The position numbers were made by a program, and so were the translations under genes. From Bacteroidota bacterium (lineage in GTDB: Bacteria; Bacteroidota; Bacteroidia; Chitinophagales; Saprospiraceae): DNA of 21,971 nucleotides. The first letter of the stretch is position 1. Every line of letters begins with the position of its first letter. Location of the stretch: NCBI GenBank assembly GCA_018969455.1, contig JAGWYI010000010.1:1-21971 (forward strand), in the 5' to 3' direction. Below are positions 14,567 to 21,971 of this stretch, piece by piece. The notes beneath the pieces are model-generated. The model was given only the letters and a program-made list of their open reading frames with translations, ran no database searches and was not told where the DNA came from.

Positions 14567-16504
14567 ATGGCAACTGCGCTTGATCCAAAACTCGATTCAA
14601 AAATTCCTTCAGGGGAATTGGCGGAGAAGTGGACCCACTACAAAGGTACTGTTCCGCTGGTAGCGCCCAACAACAAACGCCGCATCGATATCATCGTGGT
14701 AGGCTCTGGTCTGGCGGGCGCTTCTGCGGCCGCATCGCTCGGCGAGTTGGGTTATAATGTGAAATGTTTCACTTTTCACGACAGTCCGCGCCGCGCACAT
14801 TCCATCGCAGCACAAGGCGGCATCAATGCAGCGAAAAACTACAAAAACGACGGCGACTCTGTGTACCGCTTGTTTTACGATACCATCAAGGGTGGCGACT
14901 ACCGCGCTCGCGAAGCCAATGTTCACCGCTTGGCCGAAGTTTCTGGACTTATCATCGACCAATGCGTGGCGCAAGGGGTGCCTTTTGCACGCGATTACGG
15001 CGGATTGCTCGATAACCGCTCCTTTGGCGGCACCCAGGTTTCCCGTACTTTTTATGCACGGGGTCAAACGGGACAGCAATTGCTTATTGGTGCTTACCAG
15101 GCCTTGAGCCGACAGGTGGCTGAAGGAACGGTAAAACTTTACAACCGCCACGAAATGCTTGATGTGGTGGTGGTAAACGGCCAATGCAGGGGCGTAATTG
15201 TACGAAACTTGCTCACGGGTCAGTTGGAACGCCATGCTGGCCATGCTGTGGTGCTTGCTACCGGCGGATACGGAAACGTATTCTATTTGAGTACCAATGC
15301 CATGATGTGTAATGTGACAGCCTCCTGGCGAGCACACCGCCGAGGTGCATTCTTTGGAAATCCATGCTATACCCAGATTCACCCAACTTGTATCCCCGTT
15401 TCAGGCGATTATCAATCTAAATTGACCCTGATGTCGGAGTCGCTTCGTAACGATGGCCGTTGTTGGGTACCCAAGGATCCGGCAGATCGCTTGAAACACC
15501 CGTCTCAGATACCGGAAGAAGCACGCGATTATTACCTCGAACGTCGCTATCCTGCATTTGGGAACCTGGTACCACGCGACATTGCCAGCCGTGCAGCAAA
15601 AATAGAATGCGACAACGGAAAAGGCGTTGGCCAAAGCGGATTAGCGGTATACCTCGACTTTGCGGATGCCATCAAACGGCTCGGTAAGGAAACGGTGGAA
15701 GCACGCTATGGTAATTTGTTCGAAATGTATGAGAAAATTACTGGCGATAACCCCTATGAAGTGCCCATGCGCATTTATCCCGCTGTACATTATACCATGG
15801 GTGGTTTGTGGGTTGACTATAATTTGATGACCTCTATCCCGGGTTTGTATGCTGCCGGTGAAGCCAACTTCAGCGATCACGGCGCCAATCGCCTTGGTGC
15901 ATCCGCGCTGATGCAGGGCTTGGCCGATGGTTATTTCGTGCTGCCTTACACCATTGGCGCTTACCTTAGCAACGAGATCAGAACGGGCAAAATCAGCACC
16001 GATCTGCCCGAGTTTGAAGCCGCTGAAAACGAGGTGCGCGACCGGATCAACCGCCTGAAAAATCTTGGAGGAAGCCAAAGCGTGGAAAGTTTCCACCGCC
16101 GTTTGGGGAAAATTATGTGGGAATACTGTGGCATGGAACGCACTGAAGCTGGTTTGAAGCACGCCATCGAAATGATCCGAAAACTCCGCGAAGAATTCTG
16201 GACCGATGCTTTTGTCCCTGGCCGGGTAGATGAATACAATCCCGAACTGGAAAAAGCCTGGCGCGTGGCCGACTTTATTGAACTAGGCGAATTGATGTGC
16301 GTCGATGCCTTGCACCGCAACGAATCCTGTGGCGGCCACTTCCGGGGTGAATACCAAACGGATGAAGGAGAAGCCCTGCGCGATGATGAAAATTTCATGT
16401 ACGTGGCAGCCTGGGAATTCAAAGGTGAAAATCAGGAACCCGAATTGCATAAAGAACCGCTTCAATATGAAGTGGTTAAAGTTTCTCAACGAAGCTATAA
16501 ATAA
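14567..16504 (+). CDS. sdhA: Succinate dehydrogenase / fumarate reductase flavoprotein subunit
   Basis: The 645-residue FAD subunit oxidises succinate or reduces fumarate. Visible are the dinucleotide-binding VGSGLAGASAAASL (45-58), covalent-FAD His78 in RAHSIAAQGGINA, ATGGYGNVF (231-239), TQIHPTCIP (269-277), SESLRNDGR (290-298) and the active-site LVPRDIASRA (334-343, Arg337). A further FAD contact block, HGANRLGASALMQG, follows. The long N-terminal lead before the FAD motif (about 40 residues) is usual for the Bacteroidota form. It follows sdhC by 67 bases. Direction of catalysis (succinate oxidation or fumarate reduction) cannot be read from sequence. Confidence 0.97.
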   Translation: MATALDPKLDSKIPSGELAEKWTHYKGTVPLVAPNNKRRIDIIVVGSGLAGASAAASLGELGYNVKCFTFHDSPRRAHSIAAQGGINAAKNYKNDGDSVYRLFYDTIKGGDYRAREANVHRLAEVSGLIIDQCVAQGVPFARDYGGLLDNRSFGGTQVSRTFYARGQTGQQLLIGAYQALSRQVAEGTVKLYNRHEMLDVVVVNGQCRGVIVRNLLTGQLERHAGHAVVLATGGYGNVFYLSTNAMMCNVTASWRAHRRGAFFGNPCYTQIHPTCIPVSGDYQSKLTLMSESLRNDGRCWVPKDPADRLKHPSQIPEEARDYYLERRYPAFGNLVPRDIASRAAKIECDNGKGVGQSGLAVYLDFADAIKRLGKETVEARYGNLFEMYEKITGDNPYEVPMRIYPAVHYTMGGLWVDYNLMTSIPGLYAAGEANFSDHGANRLGASALMQGLADGYFVLPYTIGAYLSNEIRTGKISTDLPEFEAAENEVRDRINRLKNLGGSQSVESFHRRLGKIMWEYCGMERTEAGLKHAIEMIRKLREEFWTDAFVPGRVDEYNPELEKAWRVADFIELGELMCVDALHRNESCGGHFRGEYQTDEGEALRDDENFMYVAAWEFKGENQEPELHKEPLQYEVVKVSQRSYK

Positions 16505-16542
16505 AAATCAAAGATTTATCCACCCATTTGTCTTTGCAAAAA

Positions 16543-17295
16543 ATGAAACTTACTCTCAAAATATGGCGTCAGGGCGGTAACTATAAAGGTGAATTCGTTA
16601 CCTATACGCTCAATGAAGTAAATGAGCACATGTCCTTCCTGGAAATGCTCGATGTGCTCAACGAACAACTGGTGGCCCAAAAAGAGGAGCCGGTTGCGTT
16701 TGAACACGACTGCCGAGAAGGAATCTGTGGTACCTGCTCTCTTGTTATTGACGGCCGCGCGCATGGTCCTATGAAAGGTACAACTACTTGTCAGGTACAC
16801 ATGCGCCATTACAATGATGGCGATACCATTGTGATTGAGCCTTTCCGTGCAAAAGCATTTCCGGTTATTAAAGATTTGGTCGTTGATCGCTCTGCCTTCG
16901 ACCGCATCATTCAGGCTGGAGGCTATGTGAGCGTCAACACCGGGCAGGCACAAGATGCCAATTCAACTCCAATTGAAAAAGACCAGGCTTCCCATGCTTT
17001 CGATGCCGCTGCCTGTATCGGTTGTGGCGCCTGTGTGGCCGCATGTCCGAATGCTTCTGCCATGTTGTTTACATCCGCCAAAATTTCCCACCTTGCCCTG
17101 CTTCCTCAGGGCCAGGTTGAACGTCAGCGCCGTGTGATTGAAATGATTGCGCAAATGGACAAAGAAGGTTTTGGAAAATGCTCCAATGTAAAGGCTTGTG
17201 AAGCTGAATGCCCGAAAGAGATCTCAGTAGAAAACATCGCGCGTATGAACCGCGAATACATTTCTGCAGTTTTGACCTCCAATGTTAAAGCCTGA
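16543..17295 (+). CDS. sdhB: Succinate dehydrogenase / fumarate reductase iron-sulfur subunit
   Basis: The 250-residue protein carries three Fe-S clusters. The [2Fe-2S] ligands are Cys57, Cys62, Cys65 and Cys83 (DCREGICGTC). The ferredoxin-like part has CIGCGACVAACPN (Cys158, 161, 164, 168), and Cys213, Cys219 and Cys223 (KCSNVKACEAECP) complete the [4Fe-4S] and [3Fe-4S] sites. The ATG at 16543 gives the family's normal start (MKLTLKIWRQ); an upstream in-frame TTG at 16528 is less likely. It follows sdhA by 38 bases and is the last gene of the operon, with a strong terminator about 210 bases downstream. Confidence 0.97.
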   Translation: MKLTLKIWRQGGNYKGEFVTYTLNEVNEHMSFLEMLDVLNEQLVAQKEEPVAFEHDCREGICGTCSLVIDGRAHGPMKGTTTCQVHMRHYNDGDTIVIEPFRAKAFPVIKDLVVDRSAFDRIIQAGGYVSVNTGQAQDANSTPIEKDQASHAFDAAACIGCGACVAACPNASAMLFTSAKISHLALLPQGQVERQRRVIEMIAQMDKEGFGKCSNVKACEAECPKEISVENIARMNREYISAVLTSNVKA

Positions 17296-17507
17296 TTGCT
17301 TCTGAGGATTGATATCATTCAAATTCCTTGCAATTTATCGGCAAAATGGAATGTGCAGCCTCTTTTCCAGATTTGAAGCGCAAAAAAAGAAAACGGGCTA
17401 TCCTGATCTTAATCGGGAAAATCATGTGGGAATTTTAAAAAAATGGCTCTTAAAACAAAAAATTCCAATTCTTTGTAAAAAGCGGCCCATTTGAACAATA
17501 AAAGAAC
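17296..17507. other. Intergenic region downstream of sdhB
   Basis: No supported gene is present. A 30-codon ATG frame at 17346-17438 (Lys/Arg patch then a short Ile/Leu stretch) is too short to call. The remainder is A/T-rich sequence before the terminator. Confidence 0.5.
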
Positions 17508-17541
17508 AAGCGGTACATGTCCTTTAAGGTATGTACCGCTT
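17508..17541. terminator. Strong bidirectional terminator between sdhB and the minus-strand membrane gene
   Basis: AAGCGGTACAT, 12-base loop, ATGTACCGCTT is a perfect 11-bp stem. The plus-strand tail is TATTTTATTT, and the minus-strand tail (GTTCTTTTATTG) is also T-rich. It lies between convergent genes, so it probably ends both the sdh operon and the 18410-17574 unit. Confidence 0.85.
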
Positions 17542-17573
17542 TATTTTATTTAAGAAACCGTTTTAGAGCAGTT

Positions 17574-18410
17574 TTAATCTGCCCGACGCAATTTTGGTCC
17601 AGCATCATTTTTTGGCGGAGCCACAGGGGTTCGCATTTTTACAGGTTCGGGATCATTGGGATTAAAAGACTCTTCACCGCCCCCCTTGTTTTCGGTAGCT
17701 TCCGGCGGGCTTTGAGGTTCACCATTTGGGGGTACCGGGTTGGTGTCAACAGCCTGTGTTGGCACCCCAAACAAAGTTTTGGCCGTTTCTTTCAGGCGCT
17801 CCATGAATTCCTGAGAAGCATAACCGGCAATAAAGGCAATGCCAATATAGGGAAACATCCCTTCCAGGGTTTGCCAGCTGGATGGGCTGCCTTGCGTGAG
17901 CGCACCCGCGAAGAAACTGCTTACGAAAAAGGTAAACAACCCACATATCACCCCGGAAACCGGCCGAATGTAAAAAGGAATTTCGAGGTAAGCCGGGATA
18001 TAGGTAAGATCGCGCGAAAACTCGAATATGCCACGCAGGTTGCTGAGGGCGCCGCCCAAGCCGCCAGCCAGGAAAATAGCCCACAACACATAAGCGATCA
18101 TGCCGGGAACGGGCGCATGGCTGCCCAACTGTTTTATAGAAATTGAATCCTTTTGGAGGAGGGAGTCATCTAGCTGCACCTGTACAACCAGACTGTCCTT
18201 GCCTGTTTTCAGGGTATCTTTTCCCGGACTTTGAACGATTTTCTTTTCAATTCGAATTTCTTTTTTACCTGTACCAGCTTCCCGTCGGGAAGCGGCGAGA
18301 ATTGTCTGGTACAAAAGCGCAGAAAACAGGAAGACAATCAGCACATTGTACAGTGCCAGATACAGCGAGCGCTTAGGGCTTAGGCCGCCGTTGGGAGTGG
18401 TGTTATCCAT
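17574..18410 (-). CDS. Unrecognised multi-spanning membrane protein with Pro-rich tail
   Basis: I do not recognise this 278-residue protein. Four hydrophobic segments are visible at about 16-38, 103-122, 148-170 and 186-198. A charged extramembrane section (45-98, IRIEKKIVQSPGKDTLK) separates the first two. The last ~60 residues are low-complexity Pro/Gly/Asn/Glu-rich and probably disordered. AIFLAGGLGGALSNLRGIFEFSR (111-133) looks like a helix-helix packing and loop motif. It lies 33 bases after the OmpA/PorT-like gene on the same strand, so both may be one envelope-related unit. No function is assigned. Confidence 0.75.
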   Translation of the reverse strand: MDNTTPNGGLSPKRSLYLALYNVLIVFLFSALLYQTILAASRREAGTGKKEIRIEKKIVQSPGKDTLKTGKDSLVVQVQLDDSLLQKDSISIKQLGSHAPVPGMIAYVLWAIFLAGGLGGALSNLRGIFEFSRDLTYIPAYLEIPFYIRPVSGVICGLFTFFVSSFFAGALTQGSPSSWQTLEGMFPYIGIAFIAGYASQEFMERLKETAKTLFGVPTQAVDTNPVPPNGEPQSPPEATENKGGGEESFNPNDPEPVKMRTPVAPPKNDAGPKLRRAD

Positions 18411-18443
18411 AAGGTTATAAAGTGTTTGAATAAAAAGTTTGAA

Positions 18444-19088
18444 TTAAAACAAATACACCCCTTGCAGATACAAACAATGCCCAATTAAAGCATCTTTGAG
18501 CGGTGGGGATTGAAAATCTTTGGGATTGTACATGGCGCCTAAAGAGCGCACATACCGAAATGTAATTCCCAAATTTCGGGTGAAAAAGAAGTTGAATCCC
18601 AACAATAGGCTGACGTCGTTTTTGTTCAAATAAGACTTAGCAACCGTTTCAATGGCATTGGGTTCTCCACGAAAGCGATAACTGAAAAACCGAGCATAGG
18701 AAAATCCGGCATTAAACGATATACGATAATAATCACTCGAAGCATTATCACCTTCCACGAGCCAATCGTAATAATGCCATTGCAGTGGAATTTCGATGTA
18801 ATTGAGGGTGAGGGCAAAAAAATTGGGGTCAAAATTGTCTTTAATGACCTGTTTTTGCGATCCACGCTGTGCAAAAAGCAGCTCCATGCTGGCGCCGCTT
18901 CGATCGCCCAGACGGCTCAGCGCACGAAAACCCGCTATCAAACCGGGTTTATTGTATCCGGCAGAATTGTCTCCATTAATTTGGGAGGCAGAAACGCCGG
19001 CGATGATGCCGGCACGGAATCGGGGTTGGGCTTGAAGCCAGCCTGCCATTAGGAGCAGGCTAAAAAAAAGAGCATTGCGGTTCATCAT
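18444..19088 (-). CDS. PorT-like outer-membrane beta-barrel protein
   Basis: The 214-residue product has a signal peptide (MMNRNALFFSLLLMAGWLQA, then Q) followed by FRAGIIAGVSASQINGDNSAGYNKPGLIAG, the common opening of the Bacteroidota beta-barrel family (outer membrane protein beta-barrel domain, PorT_2-like). The later strands NYIEIPLQWHYYDW, YYRISFNAGFSYARFF and NLGITFRYVRSLG alternate as barrel strands, and the protein ends in an aromatic residue (VYLF). ATGs at 19088 and 19085 are both possible. The role is probably structural or transport in the outer membrane; the specific function is unknown. Confidence 0.85.
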   Translation of the reverse strand: MMNRNALFFSLLLMAGWLQAQPRFRAGIIAGVSASQINGDNSAGYNKPGLIAGFRALSRLGDRSGASMELLFAQRGSQKQVIKDNFDPNFFALTLNYIEIPLQWHYYDWLVEGDNASSDYYRISFNAGFSYARFFSYRFRGEPNAIETVAKSYLNKNDVSLLLGFNFFFTRNLGITFRYVRSLGAMYNPKDFQSPPLKDALIGHCLYLQGVYLF

Positions 19089-19119
19089 GTGACAAATGCG
19101 GATACTGGTAAAATTTGGA

Positions 19120-19127
19120 TACTTTTG
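19120..19127 (+). promoter_or_regulatory. Candidate -7 box (TACTTTTG) of the 19192-21971 cluster
   Basis: TACTTTTG matches TAnnTTTG and would place transcription start near 19134, about 58 bases before the ATG at 19192. It lies in the divergent gap with the PorT-like gene. Confidence 0.45.
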
Positions 19128-19191
19128 CGCGTACTGTTTCAGGTTTGGCTTTTGGCATCAAGGGCACTAAAGTAGTTCAATCTTTCATGGA

Positions 19192-19458
19192 ATGCGCTAT
19201 ACCCAGGGAAATTTAAAAAAACTCGAGGAATTGTTTGAATCGCTGGATTACACCATCCGGTATGAGAAAGGCAATTTTCAAAGCGGCTATTGCATCGTGG
19301 AAAGCAAACGCATTGCCGTTGTAAACAAATTCTTTGATACCGAAGCCCGAATTAATTGTCTGCTCGACATTCTTTCCGGTCTGGATTACGATCCGGATCA
19401 ACTCAGCGAAAAAACCCGCGAAATGCTCGCAAAATGGAAAAAAGCGCAGGAAGATTGA
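19192..19458 (+). CDS. Small conserved Bacteroidota protein
   Basis: The 88-residue protein is cytosolic. It has an amphipathic start (RYTQGNLKKLEELFESLDYTIRYEKGNFQSGYC), a strand with an Ile/Val core (KRIAVVNKFFDTEARIN) and a helical charged tail. I recall close relatives widely in Bacteroidota, all of unknown function. It overlaps the start of the next gene by 25 bases in another frame, which indicates translational coupling. The start is the ATG at 19192; the ATG at 19187 is out of frame. Confidence 0.8.
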   Translation: MRYTQGNLKKLEELFESLDYTIRYEKGNFQSGYCIVESKRIAVVNKFFDTEARINCLLDILSGLDYDPDQLSEKTREMLAKWKKAQED

Positions 19459-20216
19459 GTTTAACCTTGCTCGGCACAGGCACATCGCAAGGCGTACCCG
19501 TCATCGGGTGCGATTGCCTTGTCTGTCAATCTACCGACCCGCGCGACAAACGGCTCCGTGCTGCAGCACTCCTGGAAACCGATGCATTCAATATCCTTAT
19601 CGACGCCGGACCCGATTTTCGCCAGCAAATGCTGCGCGCCAACGTGAAACACCTCGAGGCCATTCTGCTTACACACGAACACAACGACCATGTAATTGGA
19701 ATGGACGATGTGCGGCCATTTAACTACAAAACCGATCGGGCAATGTCTGTATTTGCCCTTCCTCGCGTGGCTGGTGAAGTGCGCAAACGGTTTGAATACG
19801 TTTTTTCTGAATACATCCCCGGATTGCCCCGGATTGAGTTGCACCATATCGAAAAAGACAGCGTTCTGAAATTTGATGATCTGGACATTGAGGCTGTTGG
19901 AGTGCTGCATGGCAAATTGGAAATTCTGGGATTTCGCATGGGCGACATTTGTTATTTGACTGATGTAAAAACGGTGCCTCCGCGGGAATTAGAAAAAATA
20001 AAAGGCATTAAATATTTGGTTGTGAACGCCTTGCACCATGTCTCCCACCCCACCCACATGAATTTGGAGGAGGCCCTGGAATTCGTGGAAACAGTTCAAC
20101 CTGAAAAAGCCTGGTTTACCCACATCAGCCACCACATGGGCCGAATGAACGACATAGCGCAACTTTTGCCGCCCAACATCGCTTTTGCTTACGATGGACT
20201 TACCATCCACACCTGA
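19434..20216 (+). CDS. MBL-fold metallo-hydrolase, PhnP-like
   Basis: The 260-residue protein opens with LTLLGTGTSQGVPVIGCDCLVC (10-31); the Cys26/Cys28/Cys31 cluster matches the structural zinc site of PhnP-type phosphodiesterases. The catalytic metal motif is HEHNDH (81-86) in LLTHEHNDHVIGMDDVRPFN. Further ligands are probably Asp177 (YLTDVKT), His201/His205 (ALHHVSHPTH) and the C-terminal THISHHMGR (229-237). PhnP-like enzymes hydrolyse cyclic or linear phosphodiesters, but no phosphonate genes are here, so the substrate is unknown. The ATG at 19434 is chosen because the fold begins right after it; upstream codons to 19356 lie inside the previous gene. Confidence 0.92.
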   Translation: MEKSAGRLSLTLLGTGTSQGVPVIGCDCLVCQSTDPRDKRLRAAALLETDAFNILIDAGPDFRQQMLRANVKHLEAILLTHEHNDHVIGMDDVRPFNYKTDRAMSVFALPRVAGEVRKRFEYVFSEYIPGLPRIELHHIEKDSVLKFDDLDIEAVGVLHGKLEILGFRMGDICYLTDVKTVPPRELEKIKGIKYLVVNALHHVSHPTHMNLEEALEFVETVQPEKAWFTHISHHMGRMNDIAQLLPPNIAFAYDGLTIHT

Positions 20217-20225
20217 CCCAGATTT

Positions 20226-21335
20226 ATGCCAGACACCCACGATCGCAGCACAGCGGGCAACAGCGCTTCCCAGGCGGCCCCGAAGAACAACCTGGTTTGG
20301 GCCGATCGGCTCCGCAATCTGGCAACCGTTTTGGTGATCAGTATCCATGTTTCCGGCCCCATTGCGCACAACACCACCGATTACGATACCTGGTATTGGT
20401 GGTCGGCCAACCTGTGGGATTCCTTTTCGCGGCCTTCCGTGCCCTTGTTCATTATGTTGAGCGGTTTTTTGTTGTTGGGTAAAGATTACCCTTTGATGGA
20501 TTTTTTGCAACGCCGTTTTTCCCGCATTTTGATTCCCTGGCTGGTTTGGTCGGTTGCCTATGGCATTTACAACAGCATTGCTAACCATACACCCGCGAGC
20601 ATGGGTGAATGGTTTCGTTTTTTGATGGAAAACAAGGTACATTACCACCTCTGGTTTTTGTATCTCATTTTAGGATTGTACCTGGTATATCCCATTCTGC
20701 GCCCCTGGGTGCGCAGCGCACGCGAGCAGGACTTTTTATACTTTTTCATCCTGTGCATAATTGGAGCCTGGGGCTATAAAATACTCGACCAGTTTTTTAA
20801 TATAAAATTGGGTTTTTACTTCGAATTGGTATCCAATGAAGCAGGAAATTTTGTGTTGGGGTATTATTTGGGACAAAAATTCCTGGCGACCGATCCAAAT
20901 GGCGCCATCAAACCCTGGGCTGTTTCCCGGCGCATTTTGTGGTATATTTCGGCAGGGCTCATCGTTGTGGGCGGACTCGCCACTGCCGTTGGAACCTGGT
21001 GGGCGAGTTTGGCCTACGGGCATCATTTTCACGCGTATTTTTACGATTACCTCACCCCGAATGTGGGCATTGGCGCCATAGGCTGGTTCATTTTTGCTCA
21101 ATTGTCGTTTGGGAGCGAGCGTTTGTTTGCATTTGAACAGAAATTTGCCGAGGCCAGTTTCGGCATCTATTTCGTGCACGTTTTTGTGCTCGACTGGTGG
21201 AGCCATTCAGGTTATTGGGCATACAAGTTTCACCCGGCCAAATGCATACCCATATTAATTGTTATGGTGTGTTTGATGTCATTTTTGGTTATTTCGTTTG
21301 TCCGAACCCTGCCGGGAGGTAAAAAAATCACCTGA
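20226..21335 (+). CDS. Acyltransferase family 3 membrane protein
   Basis: The 369-residue integral membrane protein has about ten hydrophobic segments. The family opening WADRLRNLATVLVISIHVSGP (25-45) places the conserved Arg before the first helix and His41 within it, and SVPLFIMLSGFLLLGKDY (71-88) follows. HYHLWFLYLILGLYLVYPI (139-157) is another recognisable block of the Acyltransferase_3 (OafA/WecH-like) group. These enzymes transfer acyl groups to sugars or polysaccharides at the inner membrane; the acceptor is unknown. It starts 9 bases after the metallo-hydrolase stop, and the next gene starts 2 bases after its own stop, so the cluster looks like one operon. Confidence 0.9.
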   Translation: MPDTHDRSTAGNSASQAAPKNNLVWADRLRNLATVLVISIHVSGPIAHNTTDYDTWYWWSANLWDSFSRPSVPLFIMLSGFLLLGKDYPLMDFLQRRFSRILIPWLVWSVAYGIYNSIANHTPASMGEWFRFLMENKVHYHLWFLYLILGLYLVYPILRPWVRSAREQDFLYFFILCIIGAWGYKILDQFFNIKLGFYFELVSNEAGNFVLGYYLGQKFLATDPNGAIKPWAVSRRILWYISAGLIVVGGLATAVGTWWASLAYGHHFHAYFYDYLTPNVGIGAIGWFIFAQLSFGSERLFAFEQKFAEASFGIYFVHVFVLDWWSHSGYWAYKFHPAKCIPILIVMVCLMSFLVISFVRTLPGGKKIT

Positions 21336-21337
21336 GT

Positions 21338-21971
21338 ATGGATCGCCCCCCCTTGCAAGTGGACACGCGAAAAGGCCCGCTGCATCTTTTACTGCATTGG
21401 TACTTTTTGGCGCACGCCACCGCATGGCTTGCAGGAGCCTTTATCCGGGCAGACTGGTATTTCAAAACACGGGCCATGGACAATTTGCAGGTACCTGCCG
21501 AGCACCCGCTGACATCGAAAGAAATACGGCGTTTTCAACATTATTTTTACGGGACTACTTATTTAAGCATTGTATTTTGCGTTTTGCGTGGACGTACGCG
21601 TACGCGCGCGGAAAAAAACGGCTTCACCAATCTGGCTGCGCTTGCCTATTACTTTGATGATTTGGTTCAAATGTATCACCATCAGGATCAATCGGGTGTA
21701 CAATGGAGTGACAATCCGGAACAATACGGCCTGGCTACTGATCCGAGTGGTCGTGCTTTGCATTTTTTGCACAATATTTACGCGGCCTTGCCTCTGCGCG
21801 ATCTGGAGACCTTTAAACAATATATGCAAAAAGTGTTTGTTGTGGAAACAGGCGGTCGTCAGCGCCTCCGTGAAAATATTGCGCTGGAAGAACTGGATCA
21901 TATTGCTGCGGAAAAAGGGGCCTATTCCGTGTTGATGTTTCGGCGCACATTAGCAAATCCGATATCAGATC
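21338..21971 (+). CDS. Unrecognised protein, N-terminal part (truncated by window edge)
   Basis: The frame is open from the ATG at 21338, two bases after the acyltransferase stop, to the window end (211 codons), with no stop. The sequence is soluble, with no signal peptide. The first 45 residues include WYFLAHATAWLAGAFIRADWYF. Later blocks are YYFDDLVQMYHHQDQ (about 105-119), YAALPLRDLETFKQYM and LDHIAAEKGAYSVLMFRRTL near the edge. The DD-x-x-x-M-Y helix and the KGAY..FR block loosely resemble all-helical isoprenoid-synthase-like proteins, but this is not strong enough to name. Tight spacing suggests co-transcription and translational coupling with the acyltransferase. Confidence 0.75.
   Translation, partial: MDRPPLQVDTRKGPLHLLLHWYFLAHATAWLAGAFIRADWYFKTRAMDNLQVPAEHPLTSKEIRRFQHYFYGTTYLSIVFCVLRGRTRTRAEKNGFTNLAALAYYFDDLVQMYHHQDQSGVQWSDNPEQYGLATDPSGRALHFLHNIYAALPLRDLETFKQYMQKVFVVETGGRQRLRENIALEELDHIAAEKGAYSVLMFRRTLANPISD

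Noticed and set aside
14609..15382. 257-codon minus-strand ORF inside sdhA
   Set aside because: It is antisense to a gene with all its catalytic motifs intact; no family features are seen.
17309..17494. 61-codon ORF after sdhB
   Set aside because: It shows no protein-like features, no promoter and A/T-rich sequence; it probably lies in the untranslated tail of the operon.
17517..18146. 209-codon plus-strand ORF
   Set aside because: It starts within the terminator and is antisense to the membrane protein gene, which has clear transmembrane segments.

Overview
The window looks like a chromosome segment from a Bacteroidota bacterium, most likely Saprospiraceae or a close relative. Four things point there. 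There is a PorP/SprF-type outer-membrane protein of the type IX secretion and gliding system. The partial left-edge gene resembles the large gliding-associated secreted proteins. Two Skp/OmpH chaperones lie in tandem, and complex II is of the three-subunit b-type with a single membrane subunit. Many genes are also preceded by the Bacteroidota promoter -7 box TAnnTTTG and lack a Shine-Dalgarno sequence. No rRNA, tRNA, CRISPR array or prophage was seen.

Left part (1-4135): the 5' end of a secreted adhesin-like protein (minus strand) faces a tandem array of six roughly 128-bp units, each carrying a stem-loop. The array ends abruptly 62 bp beyond the stop codon of a REP-associated tyrosine transposase (RAYT). 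This array and transposase pair is the most unusual part of the window. Behind it, also on the minus strand, lie a paaD-like Fe-S assembly gene and a DUF5995 gene.

Middle part (4136-11637): on the minus strand are an unknown cytosolic protein, a small secreted protein, the RNA ligase RtcB and a small membrane protein. On the plus strand are HMG-CoA lyase, with no usable ATG start, then ompH, ompH and murI. A convergent porP/sprF gene follows.

Right part (11638-21971): an OPT-family transporter comes first, then the succinate dehydrogenase/fumarate reductase operon sdhC-sdhA-sdhB, with a perfect 8-bp dyad inside its promoter. A strong bidirectional terminator separates sdhB from two minus-strand envelope genes. 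A plus-strand cluster closes the window: a small conserved protein, an overlapping PhnP-like metallo-hydrolase, an acyltransferase-3 membrane protein and an unrecognised gene cut by the window edge.

Most genes are core metabolism or envelope biogenesis. The accessory feature is the RAYT and repeat array. All assignments come from reading the sequence and family memory; no search was run.
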